Positions 1 to 11,949 of a stretch of 64,000 nt of DNA are shown one piece after another (position 1 is the stretch's first letter; each line of letters opens with the position of its first letter). Origin of the DNA: Ceratotherium simum simum (taxonomy: Eukaryota > Chordata > Mammalia > Perissodactyla > Rhinocerotidae). The notes below the pieces were generated by a model. It ran no database searches. It saw only the letters and a list, made by a program, of their open reading frames with translations, and had not been told where the DNA came from. The translations under genes and the position numbers were made by a program. Location of the stretch: the NCBI RefSeq assembly GCF_000283155.1, contig NW_004454179.1, forward strand, positions 2,286,629 through 2,350,628, written 5' to 3'.

Positions 1-398
1 ATTGACATAGTATATATATAGCTATACCTAACAACTGCAGAATACATTCTTTGAAAGCTTATGTAGAACTTGACCAAAACTGACCATATGCTGAGCCATA
101 ATACAAGTCCTGGTAAATGTCAAGAAATTAAAATCATACATGGTAGCCACTTTCTCCACTCCTATTCAAGAGAGTATAGTATTGGCATAAAGATAGATCA
201 AAGCTATACTTGAGTTCCTTCCCAGGGGAATAAGGCAAAAAAGGAAAGCATAGGGATTAGAAAAGAAAGAAAATTGTTTCTATTTACAATGAATTGTCTA
301 TGTAGAAAGTGCTGAAGAATCTACAAAAAAGCTACTAGAAGTAAGTGAGTTTAGCAGGTTCCCAGGATACAAGGTCAATATACAAAAAGTCAACTGTA

Positions 399-640
399 GG
401 GGCTGGCCCAGGGGCATAGTGGTTAAGTTCGCACATTCTGCTTCGGCTGCCCGGGGTTTGTGGGTTTGGATCCTGGGCGTGGACCTACACACCACTCATC
501 AAGCTGTGCTGCAGCAGCATCCCATATAAAGTAGAGGAAGATGGGCACAGGTGTTAGCTCAGCAACAATCTTCCTCAGCAAAAAGAGGAGGATTGGCAAC
601 AGATGTTGGCTCAGGGCCAATCTTCCTCACCACCCTGCCT
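399..640 (+). mobile_element. ERE-type SINE
   Basis: tRNA-derived SINE with an A-box-like TGGTTAAG region and a GGTTTGGATCC B box, then the two GGAAGAT...ATCTTCCTC units. Flanked by a 16-bp target-site duplication (383-398 and 641-656) with one mismatch, inside the L1. Confidence 0.93.
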
Positions 641-2404
641 CAAAAAGTCAATTGTATTTATTTTTATATACTACCATTAAAAAATTGGAACTTGAAATGT
701 TTAAACATACTTTACATGACAGCACCAAAACCTATGAAATACTTAGGTATAAGTCTTACAAAGTAAGTAAAAGGTCTGCATACTGGTAACTACAAAAGGC
801 TGATAAGAAAAATCAAAAAGACCTTAAAAAATGGAGAGATACGCCATGTTCATGGACTGAAAACAATATTGTTAACATTTCAGTTCTCCCAAACTGATCT
901 GTAGACACAAAGCAATTCCAATCAAAATTCCAGGAGGATATTTTGTAGAAATCAGTGAACTGATTCTAAAATTTACATAGAAAGGCAAAGGAACCAGAGT
1001 AATCAAAAACAGCTATGAAAAAGGAACAGTTGGAAGACTTAACATTTAAGCCAGATTTTAAAGCTTAATATAAACATATAGAAATCAAGAAAGTGTAGTA
1101 TTGGCATAAAGATAGGTCAATGGAACAGAAGTAACTGCCTATAAATATTACTGACACTTATATAGTCAATTGATTTTCTACAAAAGTGCTAAGGCAATTA
1201 AATGGAGAAAGGATAATCTTTTCAAAAAGTGGCTATCCATATGCTAAAAAAATAAAATAAAAACAAAACTCCAAACATACCTAATACCTTATGTAAAATT
1301 TAATTCAAAATTCATCATGGACATACTTGATAAACCTAAAACTGTATAACTTCTAGAAGAAAACATCAAAAAATTTTTGTGAAATTGGGCAAAGATTTCT
1401 TAAATATACCAAAAGCATGATCCATAGAAGAATAAATGATAAATTGTACTTTTAAGAAACTTAAGAACTTAACAGTATTTGAAAGACACTTTAGAAATAA
1501 TGAAGAGCCCCAGAGTGAGAGAAAATATTTCCAAATCATGTATCTGATGAAAGATTTATCTCTTGATTATATCAAGAATATATAAAGAACTCCCAAAACT
1601 CAATCAGTAAACAACCCAATTTAAAGACAAGCAAAAGGTTTGAACAGACACATCACCAACAAAGATATACAGAAGGCAAATAAGCACATGAAAAGATGTT
1701 CAACATCTTTTCCAATAGGTGTGTAGTGGTGTGTCATTACCATTACACACGTATGAGAATAGTTCAAAATTTAAAAAACTGACAATACAAACTGCTGGTG
1801 AAGATGCAGAGCAACAGGAACTCTCATGCACAGCTGTTTGGAATGCAAAGTGGTACAGCAACTTTGGAAAACAGTTTGGCAGTTTCTTATAAAGTTAAAC
1901 ATACACTTACCAATGACCCACCAATGCCATTCCTAGGTATTTACCCAAGTGTAATGAAAACACATGTCCACACAAAAACTTGTACACAAATGTTTATAGC
2001 AGCATTATTCATAATAGGCAAAGGATGCAAGCAACCCAAATGTCCATTAATTGACAAATGGATAAACAAAATGTGGTATATCCATACAATGGAATATTAT
2101 TTGGCCATAAAAATGAATAAAGTACTGATACACACTACAACATGGATGAACCTTGAAAAGGTTATGCCAAGTGAAAGTAGTCAGTCACAGAAGACCACGT
2201 ATTGTATGATTCCATTCATATGAAACATCCAGAACAGAAAAATCTATAGAGAAAGAAAGAAAATTAGTGGTTGCTTAAGGTTGGGAGTGTGTATAGGTGG
2301 ACGATAGGTAAAGAGTACAGATTTCTTTGTGAGGTGATTAAAATGTTCTAAAATTGACTGTGGTGATGGTTGCATATATCTGTGAATATATTAAAAACCA
2401 CTGA

Positions 2405-2636
2405 GGGGCCGGTCCTGTGGCGTAGGAGTTAAGTGCACACACTCCGCTGCTGGCGGCCCGGGTTCAGATCCCGGGCGCGCACCAACGCACTGCTTGTCAG
2501 GCCATGCTGTGGCGGAGTCCCATATAAAGTGGAGGAAGATCGGCACAGATGTTAGCCCAGGGCCAATCTTCCTCAGCAAAAAAGAGGAGGATTGGCATGG
2601 ATGTTAGCTCAGGGCTGATCTTCCCCACAAAAAAAA
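2405..2636 (+). mobile_element. ERE-type SINE
   Basis: Short-form ERE with near-consensus head (GGGGCCGGTCCTGTGG) and an A-rich tail. Short duplication around the insertion (ACCACTGA at its left, ACCCACTGA at its right). Inserted in the 3' end of the 1-2704 L1. Confidence 0.93.
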
Positions 2637-4029
2637 ACCCACTGAATTGTACACTTAAAATGGGTGAATTATATGGTATGTGAATTATTAAATCTGGCTT
2701 GTTTTTTTTTTTTAAAGAGAGTTTCTAGGGAAACCCAAAGACAAGAAGGGAGACAAAAACAAAGACATAGAGGAAACTGCAGCCCCAACACTTACAACTA
2801 GAGCAGACATTAAACAGAGCTTAACTCACAGCCAGACAAACATAAAACATCCCACACAAAGGCCTGTTTACCTCAGCTCCTATTTCCCAACACATCATGT
2901 CCAGCTTTCAGCAAAAAATTACAAAACATGCTAAGGCAAGAGAAGATACAATCTGAGGAGACAAAGCAAGCATCACTACCTGGCTTACATATGGCAAAGA
3001 AAGATTTTGGAATTATTTTGGAAATTGACAATGTGTGATTTGTGTGCCACAGGCTTTAATGGAACAAGTGAATAACACGCAAGAACTGATAGGTAATATA
3101 AACCAAGAGACTGAAACTCTAAGAATTAAAAGGAAATGCTAAAAATAAAAAACACTAACTGAAATGAAAAACCTTTGATGGGCTCATCAGTAGACTTGAT
3201 ATTGAGTTAGTGAACTTGAAGATATGTCAATAGAAACTTCCCAAACTGAAATGCAAAGAGGAAAAAGAAAAATGAAAAAGACAATAATATCCAAGAACTG
3301 AGGGACAGTTACAAATGGTGTAACAGATGTGTAATGGAATATCAGAAGGAAAAGAGAGAGAGAAAGTAGCAAAAGAAATATTGTAAGTAATAATGACTGA
3401 GGATTTTCCAAAATTAACGTCAGAAAGCAAACCACAGATCAGGAAGCTCAGAGAACAGCAAGCAGAGCAAATTCCAAAAAAATCTACACCTAGGCATATC
3501 ATATTTAAACTGCAGGAAACCAAAGACAGAAAAAGTTTTGGAATAAGCCAGATGAAAAAAACACCTTACCAAGGAAGAAACAATGATAAAAATGACACCA
3601 GATTTTTCCTTACAAGCCATGCAAGCAAGAAGAGTGGAGTGAAATATTTAAGTGGTGAAAGAAAAAAACCACCAACTTATGATTCTGTATCAAGTGAAAT
3701 CATTGTCAAAAAATGAAGGATAAATAAAGACTTTCTCAGACAAACAAAAACTGAGGAAATTTGTCACTGTAGACCTGCCCTGCATACAGTGTTAAATTCT
3801 TCAGAGAGAAGGAAAACGATACAGGTCAGAAACTCAGATCTAGATAAAGAAAGGAAGAACATGAAAAGGAATAAATGAAAATAAAACCTTTTACTGTTTT
3901 TATTCTTAATTGATCTAATATATAACTGTTCAAAATAATAGCAACAATGTATTTGGTGATTATAGCTTATATATAAGTAAACTGAATGACAGCCATGTTA
4001 TAAGGGGCAAGAGTGTGGAATTGGAAATA

Positions 4030-4236
4030 CAGTTGTGCACTGTATAATGACGTTTCGGTCAGTGATGGACGATGTGTATGGCGGTGGTCACATAAGATTA
4101 GTGCCCTATAACCTGAGTGTGTTGTAGGCTATACATTCTAGGTTTATGTAAGTACACTCTATGATGTCCACACAACAACAAAATCGCCTAACAACGCATT
4201 TCTCAGAACATATCCCCATCAAGTGACACGTGACTG
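4030..4236 (+). mobile_element. MER2-like DNA transposon remnant (TcMar-Tigger)
   Basis: Starts CAGTTGTGCACTG after a TA dinucleotide and ends GTGACTG; internal landmarks are GTGGTC...CATAAGATTAG and CTAGGTTTATGTAAGTACAC. The right TA is mutated to TG. Lies within the old L1. Confidence 0.75.
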
Positions 4237-4679
4237 TGCTCTACTATAAGGTATTTGCACTACCCGAGAAGCATGGTATGGTGTTATTTGAAAATGGGCT
4301 TGGATTAGTTTAAATGTAAACTGCAAACCCTAAGGCCACCAATAAAAAAATTTGTAAAAGAAGTATAATTGACATTCTAAGAGGTGAGAGAAAATGGAAT
4401 CTTAAAATTTGCTCAAATAAATCCAGAAAAGGGAGTAAAAGAGGGGAAATTTAAAAAGCAACAAAAATGAGAGCAATGAATAAAAAACAGCTAAAAATAC
4501 GGTAGATATGAATCAAACTATATCAATAGTCACTTTTAAGTGTAAATGGCCTAAATATACCAATTAAAAGGCAGAGACAGAGAGTGGATTAAAAAAAAAA
4601 ATGAGACCCAACTATATGTTATCTACAGGAAACCTACTTTAATAGAAAGACATACATTAAAAGTAAAATGATGGGATCA

Positions 4680-5385
4680 TCTCATACCCATTAGGATGGA
4701 TACTATAAAAAAAAAATAACAAGTGTTGGCAAGAATGGGAAGAAATTGGAACCCTTGTGCACTGCTGGTGGAAGTGTAAAACTATGGAAAAACAGTATGG
4801 TGGTTACCCAAAAAGTTAAAAATATAATTACCATATGACCCAGCAATTCTATTTCTGAGTATCCAATACATTTGAAAACAGGATCTCAAAGAGATATTTG
4901 CACACTCATTTTCATAGCAGTATCATTCACAATAGCCAAGAGGTAGAAGCAACCTAAGTGGTGCATTGATGGATGAATGGATAAATAAAATGTGGTATAG
5001 ACAAACAATGGAGTATTACTTAGCTTTAAAAAGGAAGAAAATTCTGATATAGTCTACAACATGAATGAAACTTGAGGACAGTCTAAGTGAAATAAGCCAG
5101 TCAGAAAAAGACAACTACTGTATGATTCCACTTAAATGAAGTATCTAGAGTAATTCATAAAAACAGAAAGTAGAATGGTGGTTGCCAGGGCCTGGGGAGG
5201 AGGAAGTGGGGAGTTGTCACTTAATGAGTATAGAGTTTTGGTTTTGCAGGATGAAAAAGTTCTAGAGATCTGTTGCACAACAATGAATATACTTAACACT
5301 ACTGAACTGTACACTTAGAAATGGTTAAGATGGTAAATTTTGTGTTATTTTTTTTACCACAATTAAAAATAAAAATTAAAAGAAA
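4680..5385 (+). mobile_element. L1 3' end fragment nested in an older L1
   Basis: Contains the L1 3' landmarks ACCCAGCAATTCTATTTCTG, TTCACAATAGCCAAGAGGTAG and GAATGGTGGTTGCCAGGG, ending A-rich. The older L1 reads on both sides (4670 to 5386 are adjacent in an L1 ORF2), so this is a later insertion. Confidence 0.75.
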
Positions 5386-8300
5386 GTATAAGATATACCA
5401 TGCTAACGCAGATCAAAATAAAGCTGCAGTAGTTATGTTAATTTTAGACAAAGCAGACTTCAGAATGAGGAAAATTTTCGGAGATAAAAAAGGGCACTAT
5501 ATAATGGTAAAAGGATCAGTTCTCCAAGAAGACATAACAGTCCTTAAGATGTATGCACCCAACAACAGAGCACCCAAATACATGAGGCAAAAACTGATAG
5601 AACTGCAAGCAGCAATAGACAAATCCACTATTATAGTTGGAAGCATCAACATGTCTCTATCAGTAATTGAGAGAGCCAGCAGGCAAAAAATCAGTAAGGA
5701 TATAGTAGAACTGAATAATACTCAACAGCAAAATATATATATTTGTCAAGCTGACATGGAAAATTGACCAGGATATGCCATATTCTGGGCCATGACACAC
5801 ACTTTAACAAACTTAAAAGAATAGAAATCATAGAAAGTATGCTGTCAGATCACAATGGAATTAACTTGGAAATCAACAGACGAAAGATAGCTGGAAAAAT
5901 CCCAAAATATTTGGAGATTAAACAACATATTTCTAAATAACACATGGATCAAAGAAGAAATTTCAAGAGAAATTAAAATAATATTTTGAACTAAATGAAA
6001 ACACAACTTATCAATTTGTGGGATGCAATGAAAGCAGTACACATAGAACAAAATTTATAGCATTGAATGCATACAAATGAAAAAAGACCTAAAATTAAGA
6101 CCTAAGCTTTCACATTGTGAACAACTTTGTGCCCACAAATTTGATAACTTAACATGAAACAGATCAATTCCTTGAAAAGTACAATCTACCAAAATTCACA
6201 CAAGGAGAAACAAATACTCTGAATAGGCCCATATCTATTAAGGAAACTGAATCAGTCATTAATAACTTGCCAAAACAGAAAGGACCAGACCCAGATAGTT
6301 TCACTGACAAATTCTACCAAACATCGAAGGAAGAAATGATACCAATTCTTTACAATCTTTCAGAAAACAGAAGCAGAAGGAACCATGTGTCAACTCATTC
6401 TATGAGGAGAGTATTACTCCCATACCAAACTAGATGAAGAAATTACAAGAAAGGAAAACTACAGACCAATATCTCTTGTGAACGTAGATGCAAAAATGCT
6501 CAACAAACTATTAGCAAATCAAATCCAACAATGTACAAATAGAATTATACAGCATGACCAAGTGGGATTTATTCTAGGTTTAAAAGACTGGCTCAACATT
6601 CAAAAATCAATATAATTCATTACATCAACAGGCTAAAGAAGAAAAATCATATGATCATTTCAATAGATGCAGAAAAAGCATTTGACAAAACTCAACACCC
6701 ATTCATTATAAAAACTAGCAAAGTAGGAACAGAGGGGAACTTCTTCAACTTGATCAAGAACAACTACAAAAAACCTACAGCTAACAGCATATTTAAGGCT
6801 GATAATCTAGATGCTTTCCCCTTAAGATTGGAAACAAGGCAAGGGTGTCTCCTCGCACCACTCCTATTCAGTATTACACTGGAAGTCCTGGCTAATACAA
6901 TAAGAAAAGGAAATAAAGGGTATACAGACTGGAAAGGAAGACATTAAACTGTCTTTGTTTGCAGATGACATAGGGTTGTCTATGTAGAAAATCCCAAACA
7001 ATCAACAAAACACACAACCTGCTGAAATTTATAAGTGATTAAAGCAAGGTTGCAGGATATAAGGTTAAAAAGTTGATTGCTTTCCTATAACCAACATTAG
7101 CACCCAAAAATGAAATGCTTAGGTATAAATCTAAAAAATATGTGCGAGATCTATATGAGAAAAACTACAAAATTCTAATGAAAAAAATCAAAGAAATAAC
7201 AAATAAATGGAGATAAATTTCATATTCATGGATAAGAAGACTCGATATTGTTAAGATGTCACTTCTTCCCAACCTGATCTATAGATTCAATGCAATCCCA
7301 ATCCAAATCCTAGCAAGTTATTTTGTGGATATTGACAAACTGATTCTAAAGTTTATATATAAAAGAAAACAAACTACTATAGCCAACACAATACTGAAAA
7401 AGAACAAAACCATGGGATTGACACTGCCTGACTTCAAGACAATATAAAGCTATAGTAATCAAGATGGTGTGCTTCTGGTGAAAGAATAGACAAATAGATC
7501 AATGGAACAAAATAGAGCCCAGAAATAGACACTCACAAATATAGTCAACTGATCTTTGACAAAAACAAACAAACAAAAAAAAAACTGCTCTGCAAAAGAC
7601 ACGATTAAGAGAATGAAAAGATAAGCCACAGACTGGGAGAAAATATCTGCCAAACACATAAGAATTTGTATCCAAAAGTATACAAAGAACTCTTAAAACT
7701 CAACAATAAGAAAACAATCAACCCAATATAAAAAATGGGCAAAAGACTGAACAGAGTTCTCACCAAAGATAATACAGATGGCAAATAAGCATACGAAAAC
7801 ATCATACATCATTAGGCAACTGCAAATTAAAACAGTGAGATGCCACCACACATCTATTAGAATGGCTAAAATCTAAAACACTGACAACACCAAATGCTGA
7901 CAAGGATGTAGAGCAACAGGAACTCATTGCTGATGGGAATACAAAATAGTACAGGAATTTTGGAAAACAGTTTGGCAATCTCTTACAAAGCTAACCATAG
8001 TCTTAACCCTATGATCCAGCAATCATGTGCATAGGTATTTACCCAAATGAATTGAAACTTATGTCCATACAAAAACTGGACATGGATGTTTATAGCAGCT
8101 TTATTTGTAATTGCTCAAAACAGGGAGCAACCAAGAAGTCCTTCAGTAGGTGAATGGATAAACTGTGGTACATCCAGACAATGGAATATTACTGAGCACT
8201 AAAAAGAAATGAGCTATCAAGCCATGAAAAGACATGGGGAAACCTTAAATATATATTGCTTAGTGAAAGAAGCCAGGCTGGAAAGGCTACATACTGTATG

Positions 8301-8690
8301 ATTCCAACTATATGACATTTTGCAAAAGGCTCAAACTATACAGATAGTAAAAAGATCAGTGCTTGCCAGGGGGAGGGATGAATGGCTGGAGCACAGAGGA
8401 CTTTTAGGACAGTTAAACTATTCTGTGTGATACTGTAATGGTGGATACACAAGATTATGCATTTGTCAAAAACCATAGAACGTACAACACAAAGAGTGAA
8501 CTCTAATGTAAACTATGGATTTTAGTTAATTTATCCATATTGGTTGATCAGTTGTAACAAATATGGCACACTAATGCAAAGTGTTAATGGGAAATGGAGG
8601 GGGGGATTAAAGGGGGTACATGGGAACTGTACTATTTGATCAGTTTTCTGTGAACTTAAAATTGCTCTATAAAATAAAGTGATTAAAAAA

Positions 8691-9815
8691 ATAGCCACAT
8701 GATAAAAAAACACCCAAACAATCCAATTAGGAAATGGGTAAAAATAGAGGCATTTCACTGAAGAGGATACAGAAATGACAAATATGCACATGAAAAAATG
8801 TTCAATATTATTAGCCATTAGCAAAATGCAAATTAAAACCACAATGGGATACTGCACACCTATCAGAATGGCTAAACTAAAAAGTAGTGACAAAACCAAA
8901 TGCTGGAGAGGATACAGAGAAACTGGATACTCATACATTTTGGTTGATATGTAAAAAGGTACACCCACTCTAGAAAACAGTTTGGTAGTTTCTTTAAAAA
9001 CTAAAAATGAAACTACCATACGACCCTGCAATTAATTGCACTCCTGGACATTTATCCCAGAGAAAATGAAGACATGTTCACACAAAAACGTGTGCACGAA
9101 GGTTTATAGCAGCTTTGTAATGGCCCCAAGCTAGAAACAATCCAGATGTCCTTCAACAAGTAAATGGTTAAACAAACTATGGTGCATCCCTACTATGGAA
9201 GTACAGTCACGCGCTGCATAACAATGTTTCAGTCAGTGACAGACTGCACTGATGGTGGTCCCATAAGATTAGTACCATATGACCTAGGTGAGTAGTAGGC
9301 TTTACCATCTAGGTTTGTGTAAGTACATCCTATGATGTTCACATGACAAAATCACCTCAAGACTCATTTCTCAGAATGTATCCCTGTCGTTAAGCAACTG
9401 TACTTGGCAATCAAAAGGAACAAACTATTGATACATACAACAACCAAGATGAATCTCGAGAGAATTGTGCTCATTGAAAAAAGCCAGTCCCACAAGGTTA
9501 TATATTTTATGTTTCCATTTTTATACCATTCTTAAAATGAAAAAGTTATAGAACTGGAGAACAGATTGGTCATTGCCAGGGATTAAGGGGGGTGAGAGTG
9601 GGAGGGAAGTGGGTGCTACAGGAGTGTTCTTTGTGGTGACAGAAATGTTCTTTATTTTGTCTGTATCAATGTCAATTTTCTGTCTGTGATATTTAATATA
9701 GTTTTGCAGGATGTTAGGGGGAAACTGGGTAAAGAATACATAGGATCTCTCTGTCTTATTTCTTATGACAGTATCTGAATCTACAAGTATCTCAAAATAA
9801 AGAAGTTTTAATGTT
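8691..9815 (+). mobile_element. L1 3' end fragment
   Basis: A second L1 3' end follows directly on the previous one: ORF2 C-terminal sequence from about 8700 and a 3' UTR-like end with AAAATAAAG near 9800. Interrupted by a MER2-like element at 9204-9400. Confidence 0.7.
9204..9400 (+). mobile_element. MER2-like DNA transposon remnant
   Basis: 197 bp from CAGTCACGCGCTGC to AAGCAACTG, flanked on both sides by TA, the mariner/Tigger target duplication. Same internal junction as the copies at 4030 and 55067. Confidence 0.8.
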
Positions 9816-10260
9816 AAAAAATCAATCAGACTATAACATGGAAGTGGGGCCAAGAGATCCTGGATGTTAATCAAGACTTTATATAAGCCAGTCAGCACAC
9901 GCACTGAGAGAGTAACTGGCTTTCAATGTTTAATGCTCAGCCATCAACTGCAGAGATTAATGGATGAAATTTTTTAAACTTTATTCTCTACTCCACCTCT
10001 CCCTGCACATTGACTTAAAAAAAATCATCCTGGATGTTGGTAGGCCTCAGGAAGAGCAGAAAGGGGGCCTGGAGATGGGAGGGAGGAAGACTGGAAGCAA
10101 GGAAATTGATTTTGGGTGATTGGGAAAGCAGGCCAGTCTAGGTGGGTAACTGGTAACAATGACAGCCAGAAAAGAAATCTGGAGTATGAAAAGTGAATTA
10201 TGTGGAGGTTGCCTAGAAAGAATTCCACTCATTCCAAGCATCAGCTTTTACCTTTCACAG
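9816..10260. other. Unassigned intergenic sequence
   Basis: No gene or repeat recognised. Partly purine-rich around 10040-10110. ORFs here are short and without recognisable motifs. Confidence 0.4.
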
Positions 10261-10905
10261 GACCTGTTTTTCGTTTTAACGTTCCATTGAAACATAGAGA
10301 AGTGCACAGATCACCATGTGTAGCTCAATGAATTTTCAAACTGAACACACCTGTGTATTCAACATCCAGATCAAGAAAGTCACCAGCACCCCAGAAGCTG
10401 CCTTCATGCCCCCTTTCAGTTACTCCTTCAGCCATTTATATAAATAGAATCATCTATTCCGTAGTCTTTTGTGTCTGGCTTATTTTGATCAACATTAAAT
10501 TTGTGAGATCCTTCTGTAATGTTGCATATACTTATAGATCTTCATTCTCATGTTGTTATACTGTATTCCATTTGGATATACTACAATTTATCCCTTATAA
10601 TGTTGCAGGGCATTTGGATAGCTTCCAGTTGGGGGCTATATGAGTGGTGCCACTGTGATCATCCTTGTACATGTCTTTTGGGGACATACAACGTCCTTCT
10701 GTTGGGCATACCCTTATGAGTGAAAAAGCTGAGTCACGGGATATACACAGATTCAGCTCTTGTAAAACAGTTTTCTAACATGGTCATACCACCTTCACTT
10801 CTACCAGCACTTACCTAGATCCTCCCTAACACTTGTATCTTCAGTCTTTTCAATTTTAGTCATTCTTGTGGCTATGTATTGGAATTGCGTTTTGGTTTCA
10901 ATGAT
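10261..10905 (-). mobile_element. L1 3' UTR fragment, antisense
   Basis: Reads on the + strand as the reverse complement of an old L1 3' region: TTTTGTGTCTGGCTTATTTT, TTCCATTTGGATATAC and CATTCTTGTGGCTATG-type landmarks. Degenerate. Confidence 0.65.
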
Positions 10906-11280
10906 GAGTAATGAAATTGAGCAAAAGGGCCCTGTCTTTTGAAAGGAGAGGTCAGGCACACAAGACAACTCCTCACCTTACGGACCAAAACTTGCCCAGG
11001 GAGTTTTTCTTCCGTTTACAAAAAGAGTCTCATTTGGTTTAGGCGTGCACTGAAGTCGACAAGCTGGAATGTTTCTCTTATACGTGACAGTTAGCTCAAA
11101 CCATCTTAACCAAAGATTTGACCAGTAACAGCAAAGAAGAAAATGACCTGACTTGAGCTGACCCTTGCGGGGCAGGAATGAAACCCTGAGGTGAGTGCAC
11201 AATGCAGTTACAGCCAAGTCCTCTTTATCTAAATACAAACCATGCCCAAACTCAGAATTTCATTCCCTCCGTAATACCAT
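10906..11280. other. Unassigned intergenic sequence
   Basis: No confident assignment. May be the 5' part of the adjoining LTR or internal retroviral sequence, but no coding motif is visible. Confidence 0.35.
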
Positions 11281-11854
11281 GTAATGGGACAGAATAAAGA
11301 TAACTTTCAGTTATCTGTTCCAGTGATAGCTTCATTGCAGCCATTTATTTTGGGGACTGACTCGGATCCCCAGTGTTGACATGAAGATGATTTTCAACAG
11401 AAAACATCTGAGAATCAATAGATGCAAAAGGAAGGTTTTTCAGAGCTTCCCTTATCTGACTCTTTAAAGGCAGAAACTTCCGAGGGTGAAGCTGTAATCG
11501 CTGCCCCCTCCCCGGGAGTCTCACTGGCCAGAAGGAAGACGGACAAAACGCTCGCACCTGCATAAACAAACATTATCACAAACTTTCTTATCTCCCATTT
11601 GTTCCTCTAAAAACCCACTGTCTTTCCTAAAGAAACCATTTGATCTTCCCGTAGAAGCCCTTTCTCCCCCACCCCTTAAGTTAGGTTATAAACCCCTATC
11701 TCTAATTTTTGAGGGGGCCGCTTCTTTGGTGCACTCCATATGCATGTGAATAAGCTTTGTCTTTTCTCCTGTTAATCTGTCTCTTGTGAGTTAATTCGCA
11801 GGCTCCTAATCTCTGAACCTAAATTGGTAGAGGAAACAGTTTTTCTTCCCAACA
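11281..11854 (+). mobile_element. ERV1-like solo LTR (probable)
   Basis: The right part has LTR architecture: TATAAA at 11687-11692, a GAATAAG poly(A)-like signal near 11748, a T/C-rich U5, and a CCCAACA 3' end near 11854, as in many gammaretrovirus-type LTRs of mammals. No gag, pol or env sequence is adjacent, so it is a solo LTR or a fragment. The left edge is a guess. Next to the CpG-rich block. Confidence 0.5.
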
Positions 11855-11949
11855 ATCCTTTGAATTAGGACCCATCAATCTGGACTCCCTTCTCCGCACT
11901 AAGAAATCTATTTAGCACAACTGTTCCAATTACAATATATGATTTTTAA

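Larger units (their letters stand above)
1..2704 (+). mobile_element. L1 LINE, 5'-truncated and internally deleted
   Basis: Positions 1-145 match the L1 ORF2 endonuclease region. From about 165 the sequence jumps to the reverse transcriptase part, so an internal segment is missing. A 141-aa open stretch at 1798-2223 is the ORF2 C-terminal region, with LGIYP, KMWYIHTMEYYLAIK and related landmarks of L1. The 3' UTR-like end follows to about 2704 and ends in a T-rich stretch. Two EREs (399-640 and 2405-2636) were inserted later. Many stops and indels: dead copy. Confidence 0.85.
2716..8690 (+). mobile_element. Old L1 LINE, near full length but degenerate
   Basis: The order of parts is that of an L1: ORF1-like sequence (about 2716-3900, with a 107-aa open piece at 3393-3716), start of ORF2 (about 4240-4680 and 5386-5820; the piece at 5321-5767 contains KMYAPNNRAPKYMRQKL, the endonuclease domain), the reverse transcriptase region (6651-6947, with [10 protein letters not shown]), the ORF2 C-terminal region and a 3' UTR-like end at about 8690 (AATAAA and A-rich). 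It is split by a MER2-like element (4030-4236) and a younger L1 3' fragment (4680-5385). Stops and frameshifts throughout show it is inactive. Confidence 0.8.

Noticed and set aside
399..640. tRNA gene suggested by A- and B-box-like sequence
   Set aside because: The boxes belong to the tRNA-derived head of the ERE SINE; no cloverleaf with an intact acceptor stem is formed.
1798..2223. 141-codon ORF with similarity between several places in the window
   Set aside because: It is a piece of L1 ORF2 (C-terminal region), not a host gene; the same protein text recurs at 22380-22736 and 31495-31731.
8531..9031. 166-codon minus-strand ORF
   Set aside because: It is the antisense shadow of L1 3' sequence.
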